A DNA stretch of 64,000 bases, taken from contig JAWKHL010000003.1 of the NCBI GenBank assembly GCA_041394845.1, positions 496,001-560,000 on the forward strand. The letters run 5' to 3'. Within the stretch, counting starts at the first letter, position 1; each line of letters begins with the position of its first letter. This DNA is from JAHCHG01 sp041394845. GTDB taxonomy: Bacteria > Acidobacteriota > Blastocatellia > Pyrinomonadales > Pyrinomonadaceae. Under the pieces are notes generated by a model. It was not told where the DNA came from and did not search any database. It saw only the letters and a program-made list of their open reading frames with translations. The translations under genes were made by a program, and so were the position numbers. Shown one piece after another: positions 46,321 to 54,146 of the stretch.

Positions 46321-46594
46321 TTTTCCGCAAAGCCGGTCGAAGCCGCAGGCTTCGGCGATGCCAAAAGCCTTGCAATCCGGGCGGCGTTTCGCCGTCCATG
46401 CGCACAGACTACGCACGCATCACTAGCCTTGTTCTTAACTTTGCGGAATACGGTTACTGTGCATATTTCGGTTTGTATTCCGAGAATAAAATTATGCACA
46501 GTAACCGTATTCCGCTTGAGTTGAACAATCTAGTCCTTTGTTTTTACGAAGACATTGACATCCCGGACGCGGCTTCGACGGGCTTTGCGGAAAA
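46321..46594 (+). ncRNA. Retron msr-msd-like RNA unit B
   Basis: The second unit with the same order of elements as unit A. Arms a1 (46321-46346) and a2 (46569-46594) pair in 25 of 26 positions. The core AAGCCTTGCAAT lies at 46365-46376, the msr hairpin GGGCGGCG/CGCCGTCC at 46379-46386 with 46390-46397, and a second hairpin ATGCG/CGCAT follows. A perfect 23-bp stem (46443-46465 with 46493-46515) closes a 27-nt loop that differs from unit A's at one base, then the tail TTGAGTTGAAC. The stem sequence is wholly different from unit A apart from its outer GCGGAA/TTCCGC. It ends 61 bp before the RT start. Confidence 0.85.
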
Positions 46595-46611
46595 GCGAAT
46601 TTATAAAGGAT

Positions 46612-46652
46612 CGAAATCGATCCAAAATCGGCAATCTAAAATCCGAAATCGA
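46612..46652. repeat. AATCCGA-type heptads in the RT leader
   Basis: Degenerate units (GATCGAAATCGATCC, AATCTAAAATCCGAAATCG) abut the RT start codon, as at hsp20. Confidence 0.6.
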
Positions 46653-46655
46653 ACT

Positions 46656-48131
46656 ATGGAACAACCGCAAACAAGACAAGAACTTTACGAACAGATCCGC
46701 CAACGAGGCGGACGCGAGCTGTTCGTCCTGGAAGAAATGATCCGGCTCGGTTTCTGGAAAGAGAACACGGGCCTGCCGAACGATCCGGGCGAAGAGGTCC
46801 GCCGGGCCGCCGAATTGCGGAGCGAACTTGACAAGCTGCGCCGGGAAAACCGCAGTCTTTTCAATGAAGAAAAACTCCTCAAAGACCTGCGCAAAAAACG
46901 TCTGGCCGAATCGCGTCGGAAACAAAAGGAAACCAAAGAGCGCCGCGAGCGTGAACGTCGCGAGCGGGCCGAAGCCTGGCGTCTTAAAAAGGAAAAAGAG
47001 ATCGTCTATTTGGGCAAAGAAGTTTCGGCCGGACTCAATGATCTGGAATCCGATCAGGAGCGTCTCGGGCAAAACAATTTGCCGGTTTTCAGCGATATCG
47101 AACGGCTTGCCGGAGCGATGAAGATGGATGTCGGCAAACTCCGTTTTCTCGCCTTCGACCGCAAAACATCGGAAACGGATCATTACATCCGTTTCAAATT
47201 GCCGAAAAAAACGGGCGGATTCCGTCTTATCTCGGCTCCCAAACCCGATCTGAAAGCCGCCCAGATCTGGATTCTGGACAACATCTTAAATCATGTTCCG
47301 GTTCACCCGGCGGCGCACGGGTTTCTGCCCGAAAAAAACATCGTTTCCAACGCCCGCGTCCATCTCGGCGCCAAAATCGTCATTAATTTCGATCTGGAAA
47401 ACTTCTTTCCATCCGTAACTTACAAGCGCGTCAAGGGCGTTTTCCGCTCGCTCGGTTACGCCGAGGCTTTAGCGACGGTTTTGGCATTGCTTTGCACGGC
47501 GCCCGAAACCGAAGAGATCGAGATCGACGGGAGAACTTATTTCGTCGGCTTCGGCCCGAGACATCTCCCGCAAGGCTCGCCCGCCAGTCCCGCTCTTTCC
47601 AACATCATCGCCCGGCGGCTTGATAAGGGGCTGGATACTCTGGCCCGGAAACACGGTTTTAGATACACTCGCTACGCCGATGACCTGACCTTTTCGACCG
47701 CCGATGATGTGTCGGAAATCAACCAACTGATGGCCCAGGTCCGCTACGTTGTCGGAAAACAGGGATTTCTGGTAAATGAAAGCAAAACCCGCATTCTGCG
47801 GCGCGGGCGCCAGCAGGAAGTTACCGGAATCGTCATCAACGACAAGATCTCCATCGACCGGAAACATCTGCGGAAATTCCGGGCGGTTCTTCATCAGGCC
47901 GAAAAAAACGGGCTGGAAGGTCTCCGCTGGGGAAACTCTCCCGATCTGATCGCCGCCCTAAAAGGCTACGCCAATTTTGTTTGGATGGTGGATAAAGAAA
48001 AGGGCTTTGTTTTTCAGCAACAGGTCCGACGGATCATCGAAAAATACGACTGGAAACCGCAGCCGCCGAAATTTGTGGCCAAACAAAAGAAATCGGAGAA
48101 CGAAAAAAAACCCTGGTGGCAACTTTGGTAA
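46656..48131 (+). CDS. Retron reverse transcriptase with N-terminal extension
   Basis: The start is chosen at ATG 46656 (MEQPQTRQELYEQIRQRGG). The frame is open further upstream, but that part runs through RNA unit B. The 491-residue product has RT motifs RT1 YIRFKLPKKTGGFRLISAPK, the retron-specific NARVH (NAxxH, 232-236), INFDLENFFPSV, LPQGSPASPALSN, catalytic YADD (340-343), and VTG (389-391) with the following N-x-K-x-x-I. Residues 1-165 are an extension: a helical head, then a highly charged Lys/Glu/Arg coiled coil (about 45-115), as remembered for the myxobacterial Mx162-type RTs of similar length. No nuclease domain is fused. It makes branched msDNA from the upstream RNA (family knowledge). 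Confidence 0.95.
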   Translation: MEQPQTRQELYEQIRQRGGRELFVLEEMIRLGFWKENTGLPNDPGEEVRRAAELRSELDKLRRENRSLFNEEKLLKDLRKKRLAESRRKQKETKERRERERRERAEAWRLKKEKEIVYLGKEVSAGLNDLESDQERLGQNNLPVFSDIERLAGAMKMDVGKLRFLAFDRKTSETDHYIRFKLPKKTGGFRLISAPKPDLKAAQIWILDNILNHVPVHPAAHGFLPEKNIVSNARVHLGAKIVINFDLENFFPSVTYKRVKGVFRSLGYAEALATVLALLCTAPETEEIEIDGRTYFVGFGPRHLPQGSPASPALSNIIARRLDKGLDTLARKHGFRYTRYADDLTFSTADDVSEINQLMAQVRYVVGKQGFLVNESKTRILRRGRQQEVTGIVINDKISIDRKHLRKFRAVLHQAEKNGLEGLRWGNSPDLIAALKGYANFVWMVDKEKGFVFQQQVRRIIEKYDWKPQPPKFVAKQKKSENEKKPWWQLW

Positions 48132-48168
48132 TCAAAACTCCGGGCAATCGGAAAGCGGGATTATTATC

Positions 48169-48207
48169 AAAGGGAAAGAGAATGGAACTTCTTTCCCTTT
48201 TGCTTTT
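48169..48207 (+). terminator. Terminator after the retron RT
   Basis: An 11-bp stem AAAGGGAAAGA (48169-48179) with TCTTTCCCTTT (48190-48200), a 10-nt loop, then TGCTTTTT. It lies 37 bp after the RT stop. Confidence 0.85.
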
Positions 48208-48225
48208 TAGGAACAAAGTTGTAAA

Positions 48226-48307
48226 GGCCCGACGGGGCTGATCCGAGAGCGGATTAAGATCGCTTGTAAGGAAACAAGTTGACTTTGTTAAAAGAACTTT
48301 AACAAAG
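48226..48307 (+). ncRNA. Candidate structured RNA: four tandem hairpins
   Basis: Successive hairpins GCCC/GGGC (48227-48238), ATCCG/CGGAT (48241-48254), CTTGT/ACAAG (48263-48278) and a 10-bp CTTTGTTAAA/TTTAACAAAG (48283-48307) with few spacer bases. Such density is unusual by chance. No known RNA family is recognised. Confidence 0.35.
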
Positions 48308-48502
48308 GTTTCAGGTCGGGAAGGGTTGCTCCAGCGCCCGCCGGATGTAACCAAAATGTCCCTTATACTCAAACCAAAACGCCTCTAAGGGCTGGCCGTC
48401 AGATAATCTTTCCGCCATCGGCCGTCCATTGATATTTGAGCATTAGCCAATTTTCAGGTATAGGCAGACAATGCTGAAGTACCCCTTCCCGACCTGAAAC
48501 CC
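48307..48502. repeat. Long inverted repeat flanking 160 bp
   Basis: Arms 48307-48325 and 48484-48502 are perfect 19-bp reverse complements (GGTTTCAGGTCGGGAAGGG). A looser match extends inward for about 9 more bases. No flanking target duplication is visible. It may be a decayed element. Confidence 0.6.
48396..48460 (-). pseudogene. Fragment of a PKD/Ig-like exported-protein gene
   Basis: The minus-strand frame reads WLMLKYQWTADGGKII then TGA, closely matching FEYNWTVEGGKII of the gene to its right. Nothing before or after it stays open. It is best read as a remnant of a duplicated copy. Confidence 0.45.
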
Positions 48503-48558
48503 ATGTAAAATCACTTCTTCAAAATCGACTCTCTTACTGTAACTGATCCGAAATCCCC

Positions 48559-49216
48559 CTAAGGCGTCGGTATTTTAGCTCCGGGCGACAAATACCAAAA
48601 CCGGACAACATTGTTGTCGGATCGAAATGCCTTTATGATTATTCGCTCTTTGGGAATGTTTTTTTCCTTTGTCAGATACTCGGTTATTCTCCGCTCTTCC
48701 GGTTTGAAATTCCGTTCAAAAACGGGTTTGGAGAATTCCCAGATCAAAACGCCCCGGGCGGACGGATCTTCTGCTAAATATTTGGCAAGATTGTCGAGAT
48801 TTTCCTTTTTAACATCGGCCAGCGAGCCGGAAACTTCGTCAATTTGCAAAGGGTCGACACAATCGCAGATCAGCGCCGTTTCGGAACCGATTAAATCACA
48901 TCCGGCCGGAAAGCTTTTTGTTGTAACGATCGCCACAAGATTAGCACCGGCAAGTTCGGGCGGCTGAACGACCTTGATAACCGTAGTTCCCTGACCTTCG
49001 ATGATTTTTCCGCCTTCAACCGTCCAATTGTATTCGAATTGATATTTTTCTTCGCCAATGAGCGTCGCGGTAAAAATCTGCTCTTTTCCCGCCGTTACAA
49101 TTTCGGTCGGCCCTGCGACATTGATTACCCGGCAAGGCGATTTTTTTTCTTCATTGCGCAACCACACAAATACACAAAGTCAATAATGCAAATGAAGTGA
49201 GAATCGTTTTTTTCAT
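48559..49216 (-). pseudogene. Exported Ig-like/OmpA-like protein gene with a frameshift near its start
   Basis: An intact frame of 202 codons runs from a GTG at 49167, but it lacks a signal peptide. Just upstream, ATG 49216 opens MKKTILTSFALLTLCICVVAQ, a good signal peptide, which hits TGA immediately after. Removing one T in CAATGAAG (about 49152) joins the two as VVAQ-EEKKSPCRV. So one inserted base splits an exported protein, whether by mutation or sequencing error. The body has an Ig/PKD-like domain (about 10-85) and a C-terminal OmpA-like half (GVLIWEFSKPVFERNFKPEERRITEYLTKEKNIPKERIIIKAF). Confidence 0.65.
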
Positions 49217-49503
49217 AATGCGGTCATTCTATCGGAAACGGCCCGAAATTTGAAGATTTTCCGATTGGCTTTCGGGCTGACATTTTCCGCTTTTGCGAAA
49301 AATCCCATCAATTTCCAAAAAAATAAAAAAAATTCTTTTATGCATTGGAAAAATAAGGGCTTTTCAGTATATGATTGTAGGTTAAATGTATCGTGCGACG
49401 GCTTTCCCCTTGTGAGGCTCAGCAAAGTTTAGAGCAACACCTCTTTACTAAACACAAAACACATTTAAAATTTAATAACAAGAGACGGAATTTATATTAG
49501 AAG

Positions 49504-50550
49504 ATGGCATTTAAGTCTTTATTTAGTTTGTTTTCGAGCGATTTGGCAATAGACCTTGGAACGGCGAATACCCTCGTTTACGCGAAAGGGCGCGGGATCG
49601 TCGTTTCGGAACCTTCGATCGTGGCGATCAACAAGGTCACCAACCAGGTCGAAGCGGTCGGACGCGACGCCAAGGAGATGCTCGGTCGGACTCCCGGCAA
49701 CATCGTCGCCATTCGTCCGATGAAAGACGGCGTGATCGCCAATTTTGAAGTAACCGAAAAGATGCTCCAGCATTTTATCCGCAAGGCGCATAACGGCAAA
49801 TCCTGGGTTCGTCCGCGCGTCGTCATCGGAATTCCTTCGGAGATCACGCAGGTCGAACGCCGGGCGGTGGAAGACTCGGCCTACCGGGCCAAAGCGAGCG
49901 AGGTTTACTTAGTCGAAGAAGCGATGGCGGCGGCCATCGGGGCCGGATTGCCGATCACCGAACCCCACGGCAACATGGTCGTCGATATCGGCGGCGGAAC
50001 GACCGACATCGCCGTTATTTCGCTGTCCGGAATAGTTTACTCGCGCGCTGTGCGAATCGCCGGAAACGAAATGGACGAGGCGATCACGCAATACATCAAA
50101 CGCAAATATAATCTGTTGATCGGTGAACGCACCGCCGAAGCCATCAAGATCGCGCTCGGTTCCGGTTTCCCGCTCGAAGAACCGCTTTCGATGGAGGTTC
50201 GCGGACGCAACCTGATCGAAGGCATCCCGAAAACTATCACCATCACCGACGAAGAGATCCGCGAGGCTCTTTCGGATTCGGTGGCAACAATTATCAATGC
50301 GGTGCGCGTGGCGCTGGAACGCACTCCCCCCGAACTCTCCGCCGACATCGTCGAACGCGGCATCGTTATGACCGGCGGCGGCGCTCTGCTCAAAAATTTA
50401 GACAAACGTCTGACGATCGAAACCGGCTTGCCGGTCGTTCTGTCGGATGATCCGCTCTCCTCGGTAGTGCTGGGAACGGGCAAAATGCTTTCGGATTTTG
50501 AACTTCTCAAGCGCGTCAAATGGGACAATTCGTTGATGACGGGAAGTTAA
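49504..50550 (+). CDS. mreB: Rod-shape-determining actin homologue MreB
   Basis: A 348-residue bacterial actin that directs lateral cell-wall synthesis. Phosphate-1 loop LAIDLGTANTLVYAKGRG, phosphate-2 VVDIGGGTTDIAVISL, adenosine motif GIVMTGGGALLKNLDKRL, and the amphipathic N-terminus MAFKSLFSLFSSD (membrane binding) are all present. First gene of the cluster mreB-mreC-mreD-mrdA-rodA-PBP1A. The organism is therefore expected to be rod-shaped. Confidence 0.98.
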   Translation: MAFKSLFSLFSSDLAIDLGTANTLVYAKGRGIVVSEPSIVAINKVTNQVEAVGRDAKEMLGRTPGNIVAIRPMKDGVIANFEVTEKMLQHFIRKAHNGKSWVRPRVVIGIPSEITQVERRAVEDSAYRAKASEVYLVEEAMAAAIGAGLPITEPHGNMVVDIGGGTTDIAVISLSGIVYSRAVRIAGNEMDEAITQYIKRKYNLLIGERTAEAIKIALGSGFPLEEPLSMEVRGRNLIEGIPKTITITDEEIREALSDSVATIINAVRVALERTPPELSADIVERGIVMTGGGALLKNLDKRLTIETGLPVVLSDDPLSSVVLGTGKMLSDFELLKRVKWDNSLMTGS

Positions 50551-50621
50551 AACATTTATCATTTAACATTGAACATTTATCAGTAAATTATTGATGTTAA
50601 ATGATAAATGATAAATGACAA
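50551..50621. repeat. Inverted AAATGAT heptad arms between mreB and mreC
   Basis: Left arm ACATTTATCATTTAACATTG... (50553-50582) and right arm GTTAAATGATAAATGATAAA... (50594-50621) are inverted with a spacer of about 11 bp. The right arm runs into the mreC start and takes the place of a ribosome site. Confidence 0.8.
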
Positions 50622-51515
50622 ATGATCGAACGCAGTCAAAAAGAAGTTTGGAAAATGACGCCTTGGGTGATGGCCGCCCTGCTTTTGGGCAATTTTGTCC
50701 TGATGGCCTATGACGCCCGTCAAACCGGAACCAATCAAAGGGTCATCCGGGTCTGGGCTCAGACGATCGCCGATTTCGTTCAATCCCCGGTAACAACGAT
50801 CAGTTCCGCCGTAACCGGCTATTTCCGGTCGATCTCCTCCCTCCGGTCGGCGCAGGATGAAAACGACATTCTCAAACAGCGGGTTCAGGAACTCGAGGTC
50901 GAATTGCAAAACAGCAAAAGTCTGGCCTCGGAAAACGAACGGCTGAGATCGCTCCTCGAACTGAAAGAACAATCGAAATATAAAATCCTGCCGGCTCAGG
51001 TCATCGGACGCGATTCTTCGATCTGGTTCGACACTTCGATCATCAACCGGGGCAGTCTGGACGGCGTCAAGCTGAATATGCCGATCGTCACCAACGGCGG
51101 TCTGGTCGGACGGGTAACGGCCGTCAGCCCGCTGACGGCTCAGGTCGATCTGATCACCAAGGATAAATCCGGCGTCGGCGCGGTGATCGGCGAATTGGAG
51201 AGTTCCAACACGCTCGGAGTCATCAGCGGATCGGGGAAAAAGAATCTGCTGGAAATGGGTTATGTGCCGGGCAGTGTCGAAGTTCAGGTCGGCGAGATCG
51301 TTTACACGACCGGTCAGGACGGAATCTATCCGCCGGGATTAAAACTTGGCGAGGTCGTCGAGGTTCGGGCGGGTTCGGCCACCCAGCCGCAACAGATCTT
51401 CGTCCGGCCGAGCGCCGGACTTTCGGCCATGCAGGAGGTCGCGGTTCTTTTGTACGAACCGCCGGAAAAGCCGACCTATGAGGAGACTTTGCCCAACGCG
51501 GTCAAAGACAGGTGA
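50622..51515 (+). CDS. mreC: Rod-shape-determining protein MreC
   Basis: A 297-residue bitopic protein linking MreB to PBP2 in the periplasm. It has one membrane helix (MTPWVMAALLLGNFVLMAY, about 12-30), a coiled coil (RSAQDENDILKQRVQELEVELQNSKSLASENERLRSLLELKEQ, about 70-115), then the MreC beta domain (VIGRDSSIWFDTSIINRGS, GLVGRVTAVSPLTAQVDLITK, GDIVYTTGQDGIYPPGL-like segment). No ribosome site precedes ATG 50622 because heptads lie there; ATG 50655 (MTPWVM) is an alternative start. Confidence 0.95.
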   Translation: MIERSQKEVWKMTPWVMAALLLGNFVLMAYDARQTGTNQRVIRVWAQTIADFVQSPVTTISSAVTGYFRSISSLRSAQDENDILKQRVQELEVELQNSKSLASENERLRSLLELKEQSKYKILPAQVIGRDSSIWFDTSIINRGSLDGVKLNMPIVTNGGLVGRVTAVSPLTAQVDLITKDKSGVGAVIGELESSNTLGVISGSGKKNLLEMGYVPGSVEVQVGEIVYTTGQDGIYPPGLKLGEVVEVRAGSATQPQQIFVRPSAGLSAMQEVAVLLYEPPEKPTYEETLPNAVKDR

Positions 51516-51563
51516 TTTTGGATTTCGGATTGATCGGAAAATCGCTTTAAGCTTTTTTATCAA

Positions 51564-52115
51564 ATGGAACAGGTAAAAATTACAGTTGCTTTAATTATTG
51601 CTGTATTGCTTCAGTGGACGCTTCGAAATGTCGCTGAGCCCTTTGCCTATATCGACTTTCCCCTGATCATCGTTGTTTACGCCGCCCTCCAACGAAGCTC
51701 GATCAAAGCGCTCTTTTACGCGACCGCTTCGGGCATCGCGGTCGATGCCTTGAGCGGCGGCCTTCTCGGAGCCAGCGGAGTCTCTAAAACATTGATAGCA
51801 TTTATAGTTTTGGAGTTGGTCCGGCGCGTCTATTTGGACAACCTTTTGCTTCAGATTCCCGTCATAGCGGGTGCTTGCTTGCTGGACGACCTGATTTATT
51901 ACGGTGTACACCGATTATTCGGGCAGGAACCTTCGGGTCAACTGGTCATTACGATGGCCTATTCGGTTATCGGAACGACCGTGGTCGGAACCATCACTTA
52001 TTTGATTTTGGATAGTTTTTTCTCAGGAAAAATGAAAAGAAGGAAACGCGAGATCTTTGCGCCCCGGCGGCAAACCCGGCGGCGCAATCCGATTCGCCTG
52101 GGAAAAAGAGGCTAA
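51564..52115 (+). CDS. mreD: Rod-shape-determining protein MreD
   Basis: A 183-residue polytopic membrane protein with about five hydrophobic segments (ITVALIIAVLLQWTL, FPLIIVVYAALQ, ALFYATASGIAVDALSG, KTLIAFIVLELVRRVYL, LVITMAYSVIGTTVVGTITYLIL) and a basic C-terminal tail. Conserved GLL/D-rich turn (AVDALSGGLLGASG) as in MreD. It sits between mreC and mrdA in the elongasome cluster. Confidence 0.93.
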   Translation: MEQVKITVALIIAVLLQWTLRNVAEPFAYIDFPLIIVVYAALQRSSIKALFYATASGIAVDALSGGLLGASGVSKTLIAFIVLELVRRVYLDNLLLQIPVIAGACLLDDLIYYGVHRLFGQEPSGQLVITMAYSVIGTTVVGTITYLILDSFFSGKMKRRKREIFAPRRQTRRRNPIRLGKRG

Positions 52116-52139
52116 TAAATTTCGCAAGGCCCGGTTATT

Positions 52140-54044
52140 ATGAAGTTATACGATTACTCGCAAAATTTGAGCATCAGGGTCGGAACTATTCAGGTAATTG
52201 CCTTTATATTCCTGGCCGTGCTGGGCGTCCGGCTCTATTACCTCCAGGTCGTCAAAGGCGAATACTACAAAAACAAGGCGGAAAATCAGCGCATCCGGCT
52301 CATTCCGATCCCGGCTCCGCGCGGAGCGATCTTTGACCGCAACGGCGAGATCCTGGTCGATTCGCGTCCGACCTATAACGTTACGCTTTCCAACGAGATC
52401 AAAAGCATCATCAAAAGCGGCGGCCTCGATGATCGCCTCGAAGCCTATTCGCGCGGCCTCAGTCTGGAACATCAGTTTCTGGTCGAAAGAATGAATATAA
52501 TCAAGGATCAGCCGGAATTCGAGACGCTGGTTCTGAAAGAAAACGCCTCCATTCAGGATATTTCCTGGGTCGAATCCCATTCGCTCGAATACCCGGAACT
52601 GCGCATCGAACTTCAGCCGCAGAGATTTTATCCGCACGGGAAAATGCTGGCTCACGTCCTCGGTTACGTGGGCGAAATCAGCCCCAAACAACTGGAAAAG
52701 CCCGAGATGAAAGAAAAGGGATTTCGTCCCGGCGACATCATCGGCAAGAGCGGTCTTGAACAATCCTACGATGAATTTCTGCGCGGAAAACCCGGTTACC
52801 GCAAGGTGATCGTCGACAGTCGGGGACGGGTTCAGAGCGAGATCGAACGGGTCGAACCGCAAGCCGGCCAGGATCTGGTCTCGACCATCGACCTCACTCT
52901 GCAAAGAGCCGCCGAAGAACAACTGGCCAATTCCGTTACCAAACGCGGTACGATCATCGCCATGGACCCGCGCAACGGCGAGATCCTGGCGATGGCCTCG
53001 GCCCCTTCTTTCGACCCCAACGCCTTTGTTATGCGGAGCGCGACGCCCGAAGGCCGCAAGGAGAGAGCCTCTTATTACACCGACGAAGAACGTCCTCTGC
53101 TTAACCGGGCCATTCAGGGACGCTATCATCCGGGTTCGACGTGGAAAATTCCCGAATCGGTGGCCGGTCTGCAACAGGGAGCGATCACGGTCGAACATTC
53201 GAATCTGGCCTGCGGTGGCGGCATCACCATCGGCAACAAATTCACGCGCTGTATGGGAAATCACGGATCGCCCCCTTTGAGCTACGCGATCACCAAATCC
53301 TGCGACGGTTATTATTACCGCCTCGGACTGAAACTGGGACTCGAAGGCATCATCAAGATGGTCGAGACCTTCGACTTTGATAAACGGACGGGAATTGATT
53401 TGCCGAATGAAAAAATAAGCCAAACACCCAAAAGTTGGCGTTCATATGTAGAAAAACGTGATGGAAAATGGAAAGATATTGAAACAGTATATGCTTCTAT
53501 TGGTCAGGTGACAGTTGTAGTTACACCTATTTCTCTATTACGTGCAATTTCCAGCATCGGACAGCATGGAAGAATGTACGTGCCGCATTTTCTCAAAGAA
53601 TTCAAGGCCATCGGCCCCATCGGCGAGGAAGGCGATCCGAATTACGTTCCGGGCAAGGAAAGTTTCGGGTTCGACCGGCCCGATCCGAAAATCATCCAGA
53701 TGACACCCGAACAGAACGAACTCGTTCTGAAAGGGATGTGGGGCGTGGTCAACGCCGGCGGAACGGCGGCGCGGCTTCATATGGAGAATTTTGAGATCGC
53801 CGGCAAAACCGGAACAGCACAAAACTCGGCCCTCGGTTCGGGCGGCGCCAAAGACCACGCCTGGTTCATCAGTTTCGCTCCGGCCTACAAACCCGAGATC
53901 GCCGTCGTCGCTCTGATTGAAAATTCCGGATTCGGTTCAACATATGCCGTTCCGGCCGTCCGAGGCGTTTACGAGGCTTTTTTAAGGAAAAAAGGATTGT
54001 TATCCCCGGAGGAAGAAACCGGCAAGCAGATTGCCAAGAAGTGA
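52140..54044 (+). CDS. mrdA: Penicillin-binding protein 2 (elongasome transpeptidase)
   Basis: A 634-residue monofunctional class B PBP that crosslinks peptidoglycan during elongation. N-terminal anchor (VIAFIFLAVLGVRLYYLQVV), pedestal (RLIPIPAPRGAIFDRNGEILVD), and transpeptidase motifs: S-x-x-K in PGSTWKIP (Ser near 332), S-x-N variant SCD in TKSCDGYYYRLG, and KTG in AGKTGTAQN (about 554). Nucleotides 53402-53575 use AT-rich codons (ACA, GTA, TTA, CTA, TCA, CGT) unlike the flanking gene, covering the IGQ...VTP core, where the usual GQG reads GQV. Followed by rodA. Confidence 0.96.
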   Translation: MKLYDYSQNLSIRVGTIQVIAFIFLAVLGVRLYYLQVVKGEYYKNKAENQRIRLIPIPAPRGAIFDRNGEILVDSRPTYNVTLSNEIKSIIKSGGLDDRLEAYSRGLSLEHQFLVERMNIIKDQPEFETLVLKENASIQDISWVESHSLEYPELRIELQPQRFYPHGKMLAHVLGYVGEISPKQLEKPEMKEKGFRPGDIIGKSGLEQSYDEFLRGKPGYRKVIVDSRGRVQSEIERVEPQAGQDLVSTIDLTLQRAAEEQLANSVTKRGTIIAMDPRNGEILAMASAPSFDPNAFVMRSATPEGRKERASYYTDEERPLLNRAIQGRYHPGSTWKIPESVAGLQQGAITVEHSNLACGGGITIGNKFTRCMGNHGSPPLSYAITKSCDGYYYRLGLKLGLEGIIKMVETFDFDKRTGIDLPNEKISQTPKSWRSYVEKRDGKWKDIETVYASIGQVTVVVTPISLLRAISSIGQHGRMYVPHFLKEFKAIGPIGEEGDPNYVPGKESFGFDRPDPKIIQMTPEQNELVLKGMWGVVNAGGTAARLHMENFEIAGKTGTAQNSALGSGGAKDHAWFISFAPAYKPEIAVVALIENSGFGSTYAVPAVRGVYEAFLRKKGLLSPEEETGKQIAKK

Positions 54045-54082
54045 TAGGTGATAAGTGATGGGTGATAGGTAAATAGGTAAAA
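54043..54082. repeat. GTGATAG heptad array between mrdA and rodA
   Basis: Units GTGATAG, GTGATAA, GTGATGG, GTGATAG, then GTAAATAG and GTAAAAAT, starting inside the mrdA stop codon. Confidence 0.8.
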
Positions 54083-54146
54083 ATATTCGGACAATTACGA
54101 AGCTGTTGAGAATAATGACATCCCATCACAAAAAACCGGAGAATTT

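Larger units (their letters stand above)
48132..48558. other. Intergenic region with terminator, hairpin series and inverted repeat
   Basis: Contains the RT terminator, a chain of four consecutive hairpins (48226-48307), a 19-bp inverted repeat whose arms are 160 bp apart, and a fragment of a PKD/Ig-like gene. Each is listed separately. There is no intact gene. Confidence 0.6.

Noticed and set aside
46398..46655. In-frame 5' extension of the RT gene (86 codons from an upstream ATG)
   Set aside because: It runs through the structured RNA unit B and a heptad repeat, has no ribosome site, and the family-like N-terminus begins at ATG 46656.
48307..48340. Similarity of CAGGTCGGGAAGGG to the SRP RNA apical motif
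   Set aside because: The SRP signature requires GGAA tetraloop flanked by AGCA-type asymmetric loop pairing; the bases after GGGAAGGG do not fit, and a second complementary copy 160 bp away explains the sequence as an inverted repeat.
48307..48502. Intact insertion sequence bounded by the 19-bp inverted repeat
   Set aside because: No transposase, no flanking target duplication and only 196 bp; kept as an inverted repeat only.
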